NCBI GenBank assembly: GCA_030737875.1
Contig: CM060911.1
Span: 96,740,599 to 96,804,598 of the forward strand
Source of the DNA: Allium sativum
Lineage: Eukaryota; Streptophyta; Magnoliopsida; Asparagales; Amaryllidaceae
Length of the DNA stretch: 64,000 nt
Direction of reading: 5' to 3'
The first letter of the stretch is position 1. Every line of letters begins with the position of its first letter. Under the pieces are notes generated by a model that had not been told where the DNA came from, searched no databases, and saw only the letters and a program-made list of their open reading frames with translations. Positions 1-13,800 of this stretch are shown here, piece by piece. A program made the position numbers and the translations under genes.

Positions 1-3000
1 AGATAACTATAAATCTAGTGAAACGCTTGCATCTCATGTTCACGTATATAGTAATACCGAGATGTGAGGCTCGCGAATTAACGCTATACACAAAGCTATG
101 CTATTTAAAGTCATGCTTTGATCATCTACCACAAGACTCTGCTTTTCAATAGAAGCCTTGATCATTTGCATCTCAGCATGCCACACAGGCAATTCATGCC
201 ATGCGACTGATGTCTATCGATATATAACCTCTGAGCTCGTACGTTTCAGAGAAGGGTGTTAAGCAAGAGAATAAATTCTCCGCCACTAAACAGATATATA
301 TTTAATAGAGATCAATCAACACAGAATAAAATCCAATGTCAGACACACACATCCATTTACTAGTTCATTTTGGGTCTGAACGAAACCGAAGGCACCTTAT
401 TCCTCGTCCCATATGTCCAATACAGGAGAGAGGTCCTCAGATATCTAGTCGATCTCCAAGTACGTCTGGACGATCACCACTTATTACCTTGTGTTGGGTG
501 TACAACCTACTCAAGACATCAGTAATCATCCAAACGATGTGAAGAACTCCGGCCTTCAATCTCCATCTTCATCGTCGACTTATCGTCGAATCAATTGTTC
601 ATAATGGGTATAAACCCGACCTTTCCGAGTAATTCACGTATTTTATAATCAAGTGCTTTAAAAACACAACATACGCCTCATTCCAATTTTGTATATTCTT
701 TTATTCAAATATTCACATCATTAGGGAAAGATTCCCATTAATTTTATCAAAGATAAATTCTTTTAAATTTATACTTTAATCTTCCTTTGGATATCTATTC
801 TAAACAAAATTAAGGTTTACAAACTAGTCGGGATTATCGAACCATACTGAACTAATCATTTCTTTTATTATCCCAATCCCAACCTATTCATCCCATGGAG
901 AAAAACTGGTAATACTCCATATCTAACACCACAGTGTTATTGGTAAAATTAATTACCAATTCCAGTTCAAATCTAATTAATGATTTAACTATCGCCTGGA
1001 GTAAAAACTGGTAGTACTCCATTCTTGATCATCTCCTAAATTTGATAATAATAATTATCACATTCACATTTTAATCTAATCAAAGATTCATTAAAACTCC
1101 ACTTAGTTTTAATCTTCCGAAAAATCAATATTAGTGATTATTTAACTTTGGGAAATAAAACATGTCACACTGACAATCTACATCGTACCACTGATTTCTG
1201 CCGATACATAACCTCTAAGCTCGTATGTCTTAGAGAAGAGTGTTAAGGAAGAGAATAAATTCTCCACCACCAAACAGATATATATTTAGCAGAGATCAAC
1301 AATACAGTTCGAAATACAATGTCAAACATGTAATCCTGTCTTTGACTGGGTTAAAGAACCAATGTCATTTAAAACACAGTTCACGATAAACCCAAAATCA
1401 CATTCCATTAATTATGGAATCTTCACAGAAAACAGATAAATATATAAGCGATATCAATTTATGTATCTGACTAATAATATAAATGGAATAACGACAAAGA
1501 CTTTTAAATTCCATATATATTAACAGTCTTCCTCCACAGATGCTCACTTCGATTATTGCCAAATCGAATTCCATTCAATTCCAATTTATTATATTAAATT
1601 GGAAAACTTTACTTTGGAAAATCTCCATTAAATCTTAATAAAAAGATTTAGAAATTCCAAATCACATTTCACTGTTGATCAGGTTTAAAAACGAATGTCA
1701 TTAAAAACTAAGTTCACAATAGACCCAATTCACATTCCATTTTATTCCAATTACTAAATATAATTGGAAACTTTAATAATCTTAATTAAAAGATTTATTC
1801 TTTTCACGCGGGGTTTAAGAATAGTGTTACTGAAGACACCATTCACGACAAACCCAAAATCCCATTTGATATTAAATACAAGGCTCTAAATATAAATTAT
1901 ATCGGCTTATAATCAATATCAAATTCTAAAACCAACAAATATCGTACTGGAAATAACACTATAAATATATCTTCCAAATTTCCATAACAATATCCTTATA
2001 ATCACAGAATCCAATAGCGAAATATTCTGAAGATTATTTCCATTCCAAATCCATTCCAGTTTGTTCCTTGGAAATTTCTGGTTATATTAAAACCATTCAC
2101 AAATCCAATTTATTTTATTTAAAAATTATTGGATTTTGAATCTAGTTAATAACTAGCTCGTTTAGATAAAAATATATCTTTATCTTTACAAACGTGGAAT
2201 TTTTCATCCCAATTCTTTACAAATCATTTATTATGATTATACATAAATTATTAATATTTTTAATAATTTTATTAAGGCTCTTTTAGTCAATTTCCATAAA
2301 CGTTCTTCAAACTGCACTTACAACAACCTTTTCCAAATTTGATTTGGACATAATTCCAAATCATACCATCAGATTTTAAATCTATTATACTTTTGGAAAT
2401 CACTTTTCGATACGAACCCAACGGTTCTGGTTTTAGGAGAATCCGACGGTCGGATCTCCCGTAATGTCAATTCGAAGTCAATGGTCGAAATTCGCAAACG
2501 GTCGCGACGCGGCGCGTTCTATTCAAGCAATTAAATATAAATAATATATATATTACATATATATTTTGTCGATTTCAATTTAAAACTATTTTATAATTCG
2601 TTTATAAATTCATTTAAAATGATTCTAACTTCATTTTTTCAATTTTAAATCAAAATTGAATACTCCTTATCAATACAATATTTAAATGATAATATTTTCA
2701 AAATATCAGATTTTGAGACTATTTCCTTTTTGATATTTATTATAAAAATGAAAAAAACGATATAAATATTGTTCATGTTAAAATGGCGCAAGTCTAACCA
2801 ACACGGCTTCACACATTTCGATGATTTCATGTCCATCCATAATCGGACATCAAATTCACATTTTAATCCTTTACCGAATATTATTTTAAAATAATTGTTC
2901 TTTCTGAATTGGAATCAGACACAGTCAATTACCATATAATGTTATTTATATGGATTTCATACACACATGTACACAACAATAATCATACACTATCAACCAT

Positions 3001-3184
3001 CATCCAGAGTGCAACTGCATAAGCATTAAATATAAACAATTTACGCTTACAACAGTCTATCAATCTATCGATTGACATACAACTAAACAATTAGGATAAG
3101 TGTACGTCAAATATCATCCCAATACATATGTGGGGTTTCAACCATCAAATGATAATTATTATTTGTGCACTTGGGCGATGTGTA

Positions 3185-3332
3185 GAAATTATCATCCTAG
3201 TCGATATCACAAAAATACACGAGCATAAACAAGTCGTCCGACTTGTAAATGGATGTGTGAAATTATTGTCCCAATCGATATCACAAAAATAAGCGAGCAT
3301 AAACAAGTCGTCCGAATTGTAAATGAATGTGT
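3185..3332. repeat. 74-bp tandem duplication inside the inverted family B LTR
   Basis: Two adjacent, diverged copies of a 74-bp unit (3185-3258 and 3259-3332), each containing CGATATCACAAAAATA and CATAAACAAGTCGTCCGA. The forward family B copies have a single unit at the matching place, so the duplication is private to this copy. Confidence 0.75.
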
Positions 3333-3485
3333 AAACTTATTCTTAACTATCCAATAAATATGTAGAATGTTATAACTTTGCTTATAAACTTATATACAAC
3401 GCCTAAATAATTTTATTCGTCGCAGTTATAAACTAAAAATAATATTTTTAGCGAACTAGTATTTATTCCATAACATAGCTCTTTT

Positions 3486-3490
3486 ATATA
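3486..3490. repeat. Target-site duplication (left) of family A element
   Basis: ATATA directly before the family A LTR start TGTAACGACC. It is repeated at 16693-16697 directly after the LTR end GTTACA. Confidence 0.85.
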
Positions 3491-3681
3491 TGTAACGACC
3501 CGTGTTTTTGCCCGTCAAATATTTAATTTAATTTTAAATATTATATTGGGAATATTAATGGAAATTAATATTTAATTCGTTATTGAAACGAAGTTGACCG
3601 TTATAATTTATATATAATATAAATTCGAGCTTGAAAATGGCGTGCAGTTCGTAAATTGGAGTTTTAAACTTCAACTGAGAA

Positions 3682-4400
3682 TACAGGATTCGATATAAGT
3701 CGGATTTCTGTGAAACAAGACACGTTGGAACCATATGGACGATAATTTTCATATGAAAGAGAAAAATCCAGATTTCGTGTTATAGTTTGATAGTTATGGC
3801 CAAATCAAATTTTGAAATAGTCGCTATGGAAAATCGTTATTAAATTATAGGCCTTTAAAATGGTCGTTTTGCAAACAGACTCAGATTTCGACAAAATCAG
3901 TTTCATTAGAACCGTATCGTTAAATTATTGTACGGTGGTGAGTGGCGTGGAAAACCGATGTCGTATGTGACCACGGTAGCCGTAAACGCCCGCTCAATTT
4001 CTATAGTGCGTATTTAAATAAATAAAGGGGTATTTGAGTGTAACTTGAGCAGACGATCGAATTAGGCCACGAAACCAGTTCCATTGAGTTCGTATCGTCG
4101 ATTAGAGTCAGGATAGGTATATAGTTGGTTATTTTTAAAGACCGGAAAATTTGGCGTTAAAAAGGGTAGGGCAGTTCGGGGTAAAAACAGCCTATCGGGC
4201 AAACGGTCTCAGAATGCGACGCAACTGGCGCCGTTGGGTTCATATCGAAAAGTTATTGCAAGATATCAAGGTTTCAAGTTGATTTGATTTATCTGGTGAT
4301 CATGAAAAATTTAAAAGCGTGTTCATTTCTGGTTTTATAAAGGAAATTTTTTCATACGACCTCGGATTTCGACGAAACTTGTCCCATTGAATCCGGAATG
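3682..4400 (+). repeat. Degenerate periodic motif array in family A LTR
   Basis: Five degenerate copies of a motif of the form TCGGATTTCGACGAAAC followed by GTT and a CGTATCG-like tail. The GAAAC-equivalent positions are about 3712, 3892, 4071, 4221 and 4374, giving spacings of about 180, 179, 150 and 153 bp. The array recurs in the other LTR from about 11000 to 11700 and has a counterpart in family B. Function is unknown. Confidence 0.6.
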
Positions 4401-5142
4401 TCTTTTTACACTAAGATTAGCCTTTTTATTAGTAAACAGAAGTCGATTAGCCATATAGTATAATATTATATAAAACGAAGCTTTCAATGTAAGTAACTTA
4501 AATACATGTACCCATAATAATGAGCGGCTACTCTGATTGACATTGAAAAGCCTCATCACTGTGCATGCCCAGTGTATGTGTTTTCACCATCAACCGGACA
4601 TGCTACCCTGCTGTGTATGAAAAGAAAACACATGGGTTTAGGGACAGGAAACGAAAATACTGCAAAGCTATGAAATGAAAATTCACTCACTGCATAGCTG
4701 CACTATCTCCCCAATCCTATACACCTAGCTAGCTTGTATTTTCACCAATCACGCAGTCTTTACGGAAATGAAAACTGAGACACAGGCTATTCTATTTATT
4801 CTGCCAACCCTTCTCTACTGTACGCTCCTTTCTTCTATTTCTTCTATTGTATGCTGAAGTACAGACATCAAAGCCAAAAGATTTAACAATACAAAATGCA
4901 TGTGCCACCCAACGTACAACCCTATATGTTACTTGATTTCTTTTCAGATGTATAGTGCGTTTACAGATCAGCGAAAACTCAATGAAAACGACCTTTCTTT
5001 ATTTTCAAATACTTAAACTTCGGCCATTTGTTTCGAACCAGCTAAGCACCTGCAAGATGGAAATGACACCTAGGAACCGTGCCGACAAAGTATACTGGAA
5101 TGAAAGCGACATACCAGTGCCGTGCTGCCCAAACTTGCTCGC

Positions 5143-5152
5143 TATATATATA
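5143..5152 (+). promoter_or_regulatory. Candidate TATA box of family A LTR promoter
   Basis: TATATATATA within otherwise mixed sequence, about 880 bp upstream of a consensus splice donor (AAG before GTGAGT at 6026). The other LTR has a slightly longer TA run at 12463-12476. The promoter role is inferred. Confidence 0.4.
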
Positions 5153-6023
5153 CAGCCATATTTCTTTTCTTTTGTTTGGCACGCAACAATAAAAAAACCC
5201 GAACCTTACTCCACGATTTAAAATGACGAGCTCCCTTTCAGATCACAAACTCCATTTTTGTGAAATACCAAAGCGGGTCAGTTCTTTTGGTAGTGGGAGC
5301 TGCTGTTGTGAAGCGAGCCCTGAATGAAGCCGGTTACGGAAGGTACAGGGGGCCAATTCTTTTGTTTAAGCGAGAGCAGGGAGGTGCATGATTCGAGTCT
5401 AATGGGTCGACATCCGATCAACGTTGGTGCCGCGAGTGGGTTTTCTGGAAGTCAATGGGATACGGTGGAGTTGAATCATTTCTGGGGTGAGGACAAATGG
5501 AATTGTGGGTCAGAAGATGAAAGAACGTGAATGTTAAGGTGGAGCTCGGGTCCGTGGTTACAGCTGTTGAAGGGTGGAGTAGCAAGAGTGGGAGAATGGT
5601 GACGTGGCAACCATATTACGTGCGTAAATTCTAGCTGATGAAATGATGGAAGGATCGGATGCAGACGTTGATTCTTCATTAGGACAACATGGATTCTTTC
5701 AACGAAAATACACTGTCCTGGCATTTATAAAATGAAAGGAAGCACTGGAAGACAACATGGATTCTTCATTGGGACAGAAGGAGACATAAGGGCAGACGTT
5801 GAGGATGGTTGGCACTTGCAGCATGAATGAGTTGGCCTCGGAAATGATTGGGCAAATACAAGGCAGCAACGGAGGCCGACAAAACAAGTGACGTCGGAAC
5901 CATATCAACGTACACAACCGGGTGGAACCGATGTAATCAGAGTTGGCAGCTACTGGAATTTTAATTAAATTAAACGTCAGTTTGATTCGATTAAAATGAA
6001 CGGTTTCAGCGACGAAAGAATCA

Positions 6024-6031
6024 AGGTGAGT
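6024..6031 (+). other. Candidate 5' splice site in family A LTR
   Basis: AAG followed by GTGAGT, a near-perfect plant donor, also present in the 3' LTR. A possible acceptor (TTTAATTTCAG) lies about 150 bp downstream near 6177. If used, the LTR transcript would have a spliced leader. Confidence 0.35.
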
Positions 6032-9000
6032 TAAACTCACTCAATTACCCTTTTTATATTTTATATAAATTGGGTATTTTTATTTTGTGTGCTCTGCTTG
6101 CCAATGGTTGACTGCTTTACTAGTTATCTATTTAACTGTTGATTTAACCGATGGAATTAAACTGTGTTTAATTTCAGTGGAATACCAAATCGTTATTTTA
6201 ACGATTGGTTCCAATAAAGGTGACACACCTTGGTTGGTCATGTTTATTTATAAACATGTTTAAATGGTTGAATTGTTTGAATTGCTTATGGTTGATGTTA
6301 AATGGTCGTTATTTAATTTATCAGTTAAACAAAACTGAACCGTCTGATTTGAGATAACCGTTTTGAATACAGGGAAGAACAGGTTGGAGGGATCCAACTG
6401 GATTCCTCAAATGTATTTTTATTTTCATATTCTCATATATGAAATGATCTGTTTGTGTGATTGATTTGATGGTTGATTATTGAATGTTCAACAACTGTTA
6501 GTTTAAAAACCAATGGGTGATATTGGTTGGGTATTTGGCAGCGTATGGCCAATAAAATCAATCGTTTTATAGATATTGATTCACCGTCAGGTGAGTCAAT
6601 AGAGGTGAAGTTATAAAATGCATTTTATAACTGGAGATAGATTTTTGAACAGATTATTTTGAATAAAAGTTATTCAAGAGAAACAAATAAATATTTTATT
6701 TATGTAAGACTTTAAATTATTTTTAATTGATTTTATAAAGCAAGTTCCGATGTAAATCAGATTGATAAGTACGAGATAGGAAATAAAATCACATAGTTAG
6801 AATTGGATAATCGTTTTGTTAAGAAAACCATTAATGGGATTTATTTAAATTAATTCTATAATTAATTAATTTAAAGTGAGAATTTATTTGGAATGGGCTA
6901 ACGAGATAATCAAGTTGAGTGAATTAAATCGACCATTTGGAATTTGAATTGATTATCGAATTAATGTGTTTTTGGATTAAATATCGTCTAAATGTAGATA
7001 TGGTTTTGAAAAGGGTTTAAGATAAACCAGGATTTATAAATGAGTTTCAAAGTGTAAATCGTTAATATTGAATTAACGTTATTTGAAAATGAAATCAAGA
7101 GGGGAATTTGAAATAAGATTTCAAAAGTGGGGAGTGGTCGAACAGATTTGAAAGAAGATTGGAAATAAATGAATATGGTTAAAGAAGTGAGTTATAGGGT
7201 TGTATAACTAAACCCCAGTTATAATGGAATGTATTTCGAGATGGAAATAGGAATATTGATTTTGTGATTACAACTGATATTCATCTGAGGATAAGAACGT
7301 TGTTTGATCAAGGTCTGAGAGGTAATTAAAATACCCCAACTTGAACGACATCGGGATTATCTGAAGATGATATTAGTTGGCGATCGTAAAAGAGGTTCAT
7401 GATAAGACAACGAATATTTTGAAAGGGAAATAGAATGGAAATTGTATATGGTTATAAAGTATTTTGCTAAGTATTATAACGTAATGGTTCTGAGGACATT
7501 AGTATATAAAAACATAGTTATTCGGCTAAGTTGCCATTTCGTACGACTGCTAGCGTAATTCGCAGGGCTGCAGATAGCCTACGGTGGTCGGATGTTTCCT
7601 GAGGGAATCAGGCGTAACCATTGTGATCGCTGTGATCTAGAGTCAAGCGAATGGAGTTAAGACGAATGTTAATTAATCAATTAGAGTTATTCAAATATCG
7701 TATTTTTGAATATTAAAAGAATTGGAAGTTTCAATTTAACAAAAAGGAAATTAGTTTGTCAAAGGCCAAGTGATGCTGAATACTGGACCAGTGAACTCGT
7801 TGGAGTGTCATGATTGAAGCACTGATTATTTTGATAGTTAAAACACCGACTATCAAAATCTGGCCAATACGATTGTTGGTATGGAAAGACCGGGATCGAA
7901 TGTATATTCGAAAACCATTCCGACCAACAAGTACGTGAAGATATCAGAAGATGATCGAGATGGTGCTGTGAAGACCGTGGGTTTTCACAAACGGAAGAAC
8001 CACTAACGTTCTCTGCCTGGCAAGCAGAGATAAACTGTGATTCTTTCGTGGTTGGAATCTACGGGTTGCAAGGACTTCTCGCTACTGATCCATGGGGTGA
8101 TTCCCATATGGATGCGGTAGGAGAGTGCCTTCGGTTCATCCTGTTCCTGGATGACGTATATGGACGAATGTCTGACAGAGTATTTCCAAAGGATCACGTA
8201 CTTTGATTTCTTCAAACGTGCTATGGTTGTTGGCGGAGAATTGCCGCTCTCTTAGCTTCCAGCTAGAGTATTTTTTGTGGATATCAATTAGTGATATCTG
8301 ATGGATTTGACGATGTGGCATTCAAAGTGAATGACGACCAGATGTTCAAGAGTTAATTCTGGCCTCAAGCCTCATCAACCGGGAAATGACAAAAATCGGG
8401 CAGGCAGCATGGCTATGTGGGTCGCTCCCATTAGCATGTATGATCACCTATCTAGAGGAAATCCTATTTGTTACTTAATCTATGATTCGATGCTGTCCCT
8501 TGTCGGGAGACGGTTGCTGATCCCAACCGTCGGTGATATACATTCGATACACTCAAGCGAAATGAGTGGTCGGTCATGTGAGGGCCGGGTTGCAAGAAGT
8601 TCTTGTTGAACCCAGTGTATTCGTCTCTAGAGATACACTATCAGAAGGTGGACCCATACCTTGTCAAGTTGGAATCCAATCTCCAATAAGTGCCTACGGT
8701 TTTGATTGTATACTATATATGTGGAGCGTGAGATGCAAGCGTTCCACTAAATTGATATTTACTTGTATTTAGACATTATTATAATATCAGAACAAGATAT
8801 TGGTTTCAAAACTGTTTTGGGTTATCGTAAGGTAAAAACCGTCCGTATTTATGTGTGGATTTGGTCTTACGATTACCCTTTTCTTTTGAAAGAATTTGTG
8901 AACTTAAAAATCAATTTGGATGATTACCCTTAATACTGTGCGAGTTTATCTCACTCTGGTTCACCAGACTGACCCGGTGTTTTGTAAATGCTCGGGTTAG

Positions 9001-9368
9001 GCCGGGTTGTACAGGTTCAGGTTATCGGCTGCTGTGAAGAGACGAGCTGGAAGAGTTCAGACGTATGATATTATTACTATTCCGCTGTGTGTTATATGAG
9101 GACAGATTAGTATCACTGTCCAGATGTGTACTCTGATATTGTAAGTATTTTAAAGCTTTCAATAAAGATTATTTCTGTATTATATTTTGTTCCGCTGCGG
9201 TGTGAGACTCTGTGTGGTGTTTCTTCTTCTTCTATTCTAATATTTCTATCTTATCTATTCTCACCCTCTAACTTCTTTCTATTAATGATCTGGAATGTTC
9301 GATGTCTGAATGGTCAACATGATAATTTGATATTGATTTTCGGAGTCGAAAATCCCAGTTCGTTACAG

Positions 9369-9380
9369 TGGTATCAGAGC
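9369..9380 (+). other. Primer-binding site (initiator tRNA-Met type)
   Basis: TGGTATCAGAGC, one base after the LTR end. This is the classic plant initiator-Met primer-binding site. Confidence 0.9.
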
Positions 9381-10473
9381 TTAAGGTTAAGTAAGTACCT
9401 TGGCTCTGTGGCGTGACTCAGTAGAGATGGGGTTAGTAATACCCTAGATTGAGTTTGAGTATATATATATGAGCGCGTATTTGTAAATTGTTATAAAAAC
9501 TGTTTATATTGTGTTGGTTGGTTTGTCGAGTAGTTTATGAATTCTGGTCGATACAGTAATGCAAACTGTGTCGATAAGTGTTTCTAAACTCTTGGACAGA
9601 ATAATTCGACACAGTATGTTTTTTGAAAGAGGGTAAATGGAATAATTTTACCTAAATTATATTTTGATATAAAAGAATGATTAATATTTGGAGTATTATA
9701 GTATATTGGATGTGTTATAATGGAATGGTTATGTAAGTAACCAATCAGAATTCCTATGGATATAATATATGGAGTCAGATGAATTAAATTTGAAGTTAAA
9801 CCAGAATTTAGATTGAAATTGTGAAAAATTAGAAGAGTGTGAAAAGTAATTTTGGATTAAATGTATGGGAATTTTAAGATCCTGGGTGAATTTGAAAATA
9901 TTTTCCAAGCATTTATATTTTGTGATATTTCAAAATGAAAGTGTTTAAATTTGGAGTTTTGAAATGATATAGTATTGAACTCACTTCGATCGCTGGAAAA
10001 TAATTCTGATGATGACGGCCGCATCATCTGTGTTCATTTTCGAGCGGTAAGTGACGGATTACTACCAAAAATCTTGTTTTGAATTGCTTTGAGAAAAAAA
10101 ACAAGTTGTTTTGAATCCTAAAAAGGAATATTTGATTTTTGAAAGTGATGAACTGTTTGAAAACTCCCAGGGAAATTGTTAAACCAAAACAAAATTTAAA
10201 TAGAAATTGGAAAAGCAAATATGAATTGAATTGAAACCGATTAACTGGAAATTGAATCGGGAGATAATATATCGAGTAGAATCAGATTTTTAAATTTGTG
10301 AGACAAGAATCTGAAATAGTGTTGGTTGGAATTGATGATGGATGGAAACTGAGTTAAGAATGATATTTGGCTTGGACACGTGAAGGATTTGGTTCTGAGG
10401 ATAAAGTTGGAATTTTGTTTGGGAATGCATTTGTATATGCTGACAGGGCAGCAGATGGGAAGGATATAATGTT

Positions 10474-10671
10474 ATGCCCAACAAAAAGGTACACGTTTAT
10501 TTTTATATGGGTTTGGAGATTTATGAGCCTATTTGGCAAGCCGCTTGGCTATTTCATTTTCTTTTGGATTGGAGAAGGCCTAGAAAGGCGAGTTGTAGTT
10601 GTACCGATTGAGCCATACAGAGGAGGTGCTGGCGAAATTTTTCGGAAATTTAAGGTGTTAGAAAATTTTCA
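10474..10671 (+). other. Conserved internal cassette shared with family B (family A copy)
   Basis: Shares ordered blocks with 32986-33198: TGCCC-ACAAA-AGGTACA, TTTATGAGCCTATT, AGCCGCTTGGCT, AGGCCTA, and GGCGAAATTTTTCG followed by GGTGTTAG. It is the only internal sequence apart from the replication sites that is clearly conserved between the two families. Confidence 0.7.
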
Positions 10672-10797
10672 ATATTTTTGAAAATATTTATTTACAGTTT
10701 TGAATAGGTTTCTAATTTAAGCTAAAATTGAATTTGGAAGTTAATGGATTTATAACGTTCTTTCTTACCTTAGCAATTTCGAGGACGAAATTATTTT

Positions 10798-10810
10798 AAG
10801 GGGGGAAGAA
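10798..10810 (+). other. Polypurine tract of family A
   Basis: AAGGGGGGAAGAA directly before the 3' LTR start TGTAATGACC. This is the expected plus-strand primer. Confidence 0.85.
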
Positions 10811-13800
10811 TGTAATGACCCGTGTTTTTGCCTATCAAATATTTAATTTAATTTTAAATATTATATTGGGAATATTAATGGAAATTAATATTTAATTCGT
10901 TATTGAAACGAAGTTGAACGTTATAATTTATATATAATATAAATTCGAGCTTGAAAATGGCGTGCAGTTCGTAAATTGGAGTTTTAAACTTCAACTGAGA
11001 ATACAGGATTCGATATAAGTCGGATATCTGTGAAACAAGACATGTTGGAACCATATGGATGATAATTTTCATATGAAAGAGAAAAATCCAGATTTCGTGT
11101 TATAGTTTGATAGTTATGGCCAAATCAAATTTTGAAATAGTCGCTATGGAAAATCGTTATTAAATTATAGGCCTTTAAAATGGCCGTTTTGCAAACAGAC
11201 TCAGATTTCGACAAAATCAGTTTCATTAGAACCGTATCGTTAAATTATTGTACGGTGGTGAGTGGCGTGGAAAACCGATGTCGTATGTGACCACGGTAGC
11301 CGTAAACGCCCGCTAAATTTCTATAGCGCGTATTTAAATAAATAAAGGGGTATTTGAGTGTAACTTGAGCAGACGATCGAATTAGGCCACGAAACCAGTT
11401 CCATTGAGTTCGTATCGTCGATTAGAGTCAGGATAGGTATATAGTTGGTTATTTTTAAAGACCGGAAAATTTGGCGTTAAAAAGGGTAGGGCAGTTCGGG
11501 GTAAAAACAACCTATCGAGCAAACGGTCTCAGAATGCGACGCAACTGGTGCTGTTGGGTTCGTATCGAAAAGTTATTGCAAGATATCAAGGTTCCAAGTT
11601 GATTTGATTTATCTGGTGATCATGAAAAATTTAAAAGCGTGTTCATTTCTGGTTTTATAAAGGAAATTTTTTCATACGACCTCGGATTTCGACGAAACTT
11701 GTCCCATTGAATCCGGAATGTCTTTTTACACTAAGATTAGCCTTTTTATCAGTAAACAGAAGTCGATTAGCCGTATAGTATAATATTATATAAAACGAAG
11801 CTTTCAATGTAAGTAACTTAAATACATGTACCCATAATAATGAGCGGCTACTCTGATTGACATTGAAAAGCCTCATCACTGTGCATGCCCAGTGTATGTG
11901 TTTTCACCATCAACCGGACATGCTACCCTGCTGTGTATGAAAAGAAAACACATGGGTTTAGGGACAGGAAACGAAAATACTGCAAAGCTATGAAATGAAA
12001 GTTCACTCACTGCATAGCTGCACTATCTCCCCAATCCTATACACCTAGCTAGCTTGTATTTTCACCAATCACGCAGTCTTTACGGAAATGAAAACTGAGA
12101 CACAGGCTATTCTATTTATTCTGCCAACCCTTCTCTACTGTACGCTCCTTTCTTCTATTTCTTCTATTGTATGCTGAAGTACAGACATCAAAGCCAAAAG
12201 ATTTAACAATACAAAATGCATGTACCACCCAACGTACAACCCTATATGTTACTTGATTTCTTTTCAGATGTATAGTGTGTTTACAGATCAGCGAAAACTC
12301 AATGAAAACGACATTTCTTTATTTTCAAATACTTAAACTTCGGCCATTTGTTTCGAACCAGCTAAGCACCTGCAAGATGGAAATGACACCTAGGAACCGT
12401 GCCGACAAAGTATACTGGAATGAAAGCGACATACCAGTGTCGTGCTGCCCAAACTTGCTCGCTATATATATATATACAGCCATATTTCTTTTCTTTTGTT
12501 TGGCACGCAACAATAAAAAAAACCCGAACCTTACTCCACGATTTAAAATGACGAGCTCCCTTTCAGATCACAAACTCCATTTTTGTGAAATACCAAAGCG
12601 GGTCAGTTCTTTTGGTAGTGGGAGCTGCTGTTGTGAAGCGAGCCCTGAATGAAGCCGGTTACGGAAGGTACAGGGGGCCAATTCTTTTGTTTAAGCGAGA
12701 GCACGGAGGTGCGTGATTCGAGTCTAATGGGTCGACATCCGATCAACGTTGGTGCCGCGAGTGGGTTTTCTGGAAGTCAATGGGATACGGTGGAGTTGAA
12801 TCATTTCTGGGGTGAGGACAAATGGAATTGTGGGTCAGAAGATGAAAGAACGTGAATGTTAAGGTGGAGCTCGGGTCCGTGGTTACAGCTGTTGAAGGGT
12901 GGAGTAGCAAGAGTGGGAGAATGGTGACGTGGCAACCATATTACGTGCGTAAATTCTAGCTGATGAAATGATGGAAGGATCGGATGCAGACGTTGATTCT
13001 TCATTAGGACAACATGGATTCTTTCAACGAAAATACACTGTCCTGGCATTTATAAAATGAAAGGAAGCACTGGAAGACAACATGGATTCTTCATTGGGAC
13101 AGAAGGAGACATAAGGGCAGACGTTGAGGATGGTTGGCACTTGCAGCATGAATGAGTTGGCCTCGGAAATGATTGGGCAAATACAAGGCAGCAACGGAGG
13201 CCGACAAAACAAGTGACGTCGGAACCATATCAACGTACACAACCGGGTGGAACCGATGTAATCAGAGTTGGCAGCTACTGGAATTTTAATTAAATTAAAC
13301 ATCAGTTTAATTCGATTAAAATGAACGGTTTCAGCGACGAAAGAATCAAGGTGAGTTAAACTCACTCAGTTACCCTTTTTATATTTTATATAAATTGGGT
13401 ATTTTTATTTTGTGTGCTCTGCTTGCCAATGGTTGACTGCTTTGCTAGTTATCTATTTAACTGTTGATTTAACTGATGGAATTAAACTGTGTTTAATTTC
13501 AGTGGAATACCAAATCGTTATTTTAACGATTGGTTCCAATAAAGGTGACACACCTTGGTTGGTCATGTTTATTTATAAACATGTTTAAATGGTTGAATTG
13601 TTTGAATTGCTTATGGTTGATGTTAAATGGTCGTTATTTAATTTATCAGTTAAACAAAACTGAACCGTCTGATTTGAGATAACCGTTTTGAATACAGGGA
13701 AGAACAGGTTGGAGGGATCCAACCGGATTCCTCAAATGTATTTTTATTTTCATATTCTCATATATGAACTGATCTGTTTGTGTGATTGATTTGATGGTTG

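Larger units (their letters stand above)
1..3490 (-). mobile_element. Inverted family B giant-LTR fragment (left part)
   Basis: Read on the minus strand, this stretch matches the family B LTR seen forward at 17115-23025 and 23026-32290. Shared landmarks, in reversed order, are the tract around the end-of-LTR GCGAGCCTCAC, the CTTCTCTGAGAC block, the short AT run before GGCCTGAATAG-like sequence, and the block reading GGGCGATGTGTA. It holds no gene; short open frames here are chance frames in AT-rich LTR sequence. The copy starts outside the window, roughly 1 kb inside the LTR 3' end. It is cut at 3490 by the family A element and resumes at 16693. It is the oldest layer visible. Whether it is a solo LTR or half of a complete element cannot be seen. 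Confidence 0.8.
3491..9367 (+). repeat. Family A 5' LTR (5877 bp)
   Basis: Bounded by TGTAACGACC and TTCGTTACA. It matches 10811-16692 almost base for base, with scattered substitutions and a few small indels. It contains a degenerate array of a CGACGAAAC-type motif in its first 900 bp, a TATATATATA run at 5143-5152, and a consensus 5' splice-site sequence at 6025/6026. No coding sequence is supported. Small open frames recur in both LTRs simply because the LTRs are copies. Confidence 0.9.
9368..10810 (+). other. Family A internal region, non-coding
   Basis: 1443 bp between the LTRs. It starts with the primer-binding site and ends with the polypurine tract. I see no gag, protease, RT, RNase H or integrase motif in any frame. 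The only longer open frame, 10367-10681 on the plus strand, has no recognisable domain. The segment 10474-10671 is conserved with the family B internal region. Confidence 0.85.

Noticed and set aside
5476..6040. Open frames of 82 and 113 codons on the minus strand that reappear at 12801-13365
   Set aside because: They recur only because they lie in the two copies of the same LTR. There is no domain, and a donor-like site points to the other strand.
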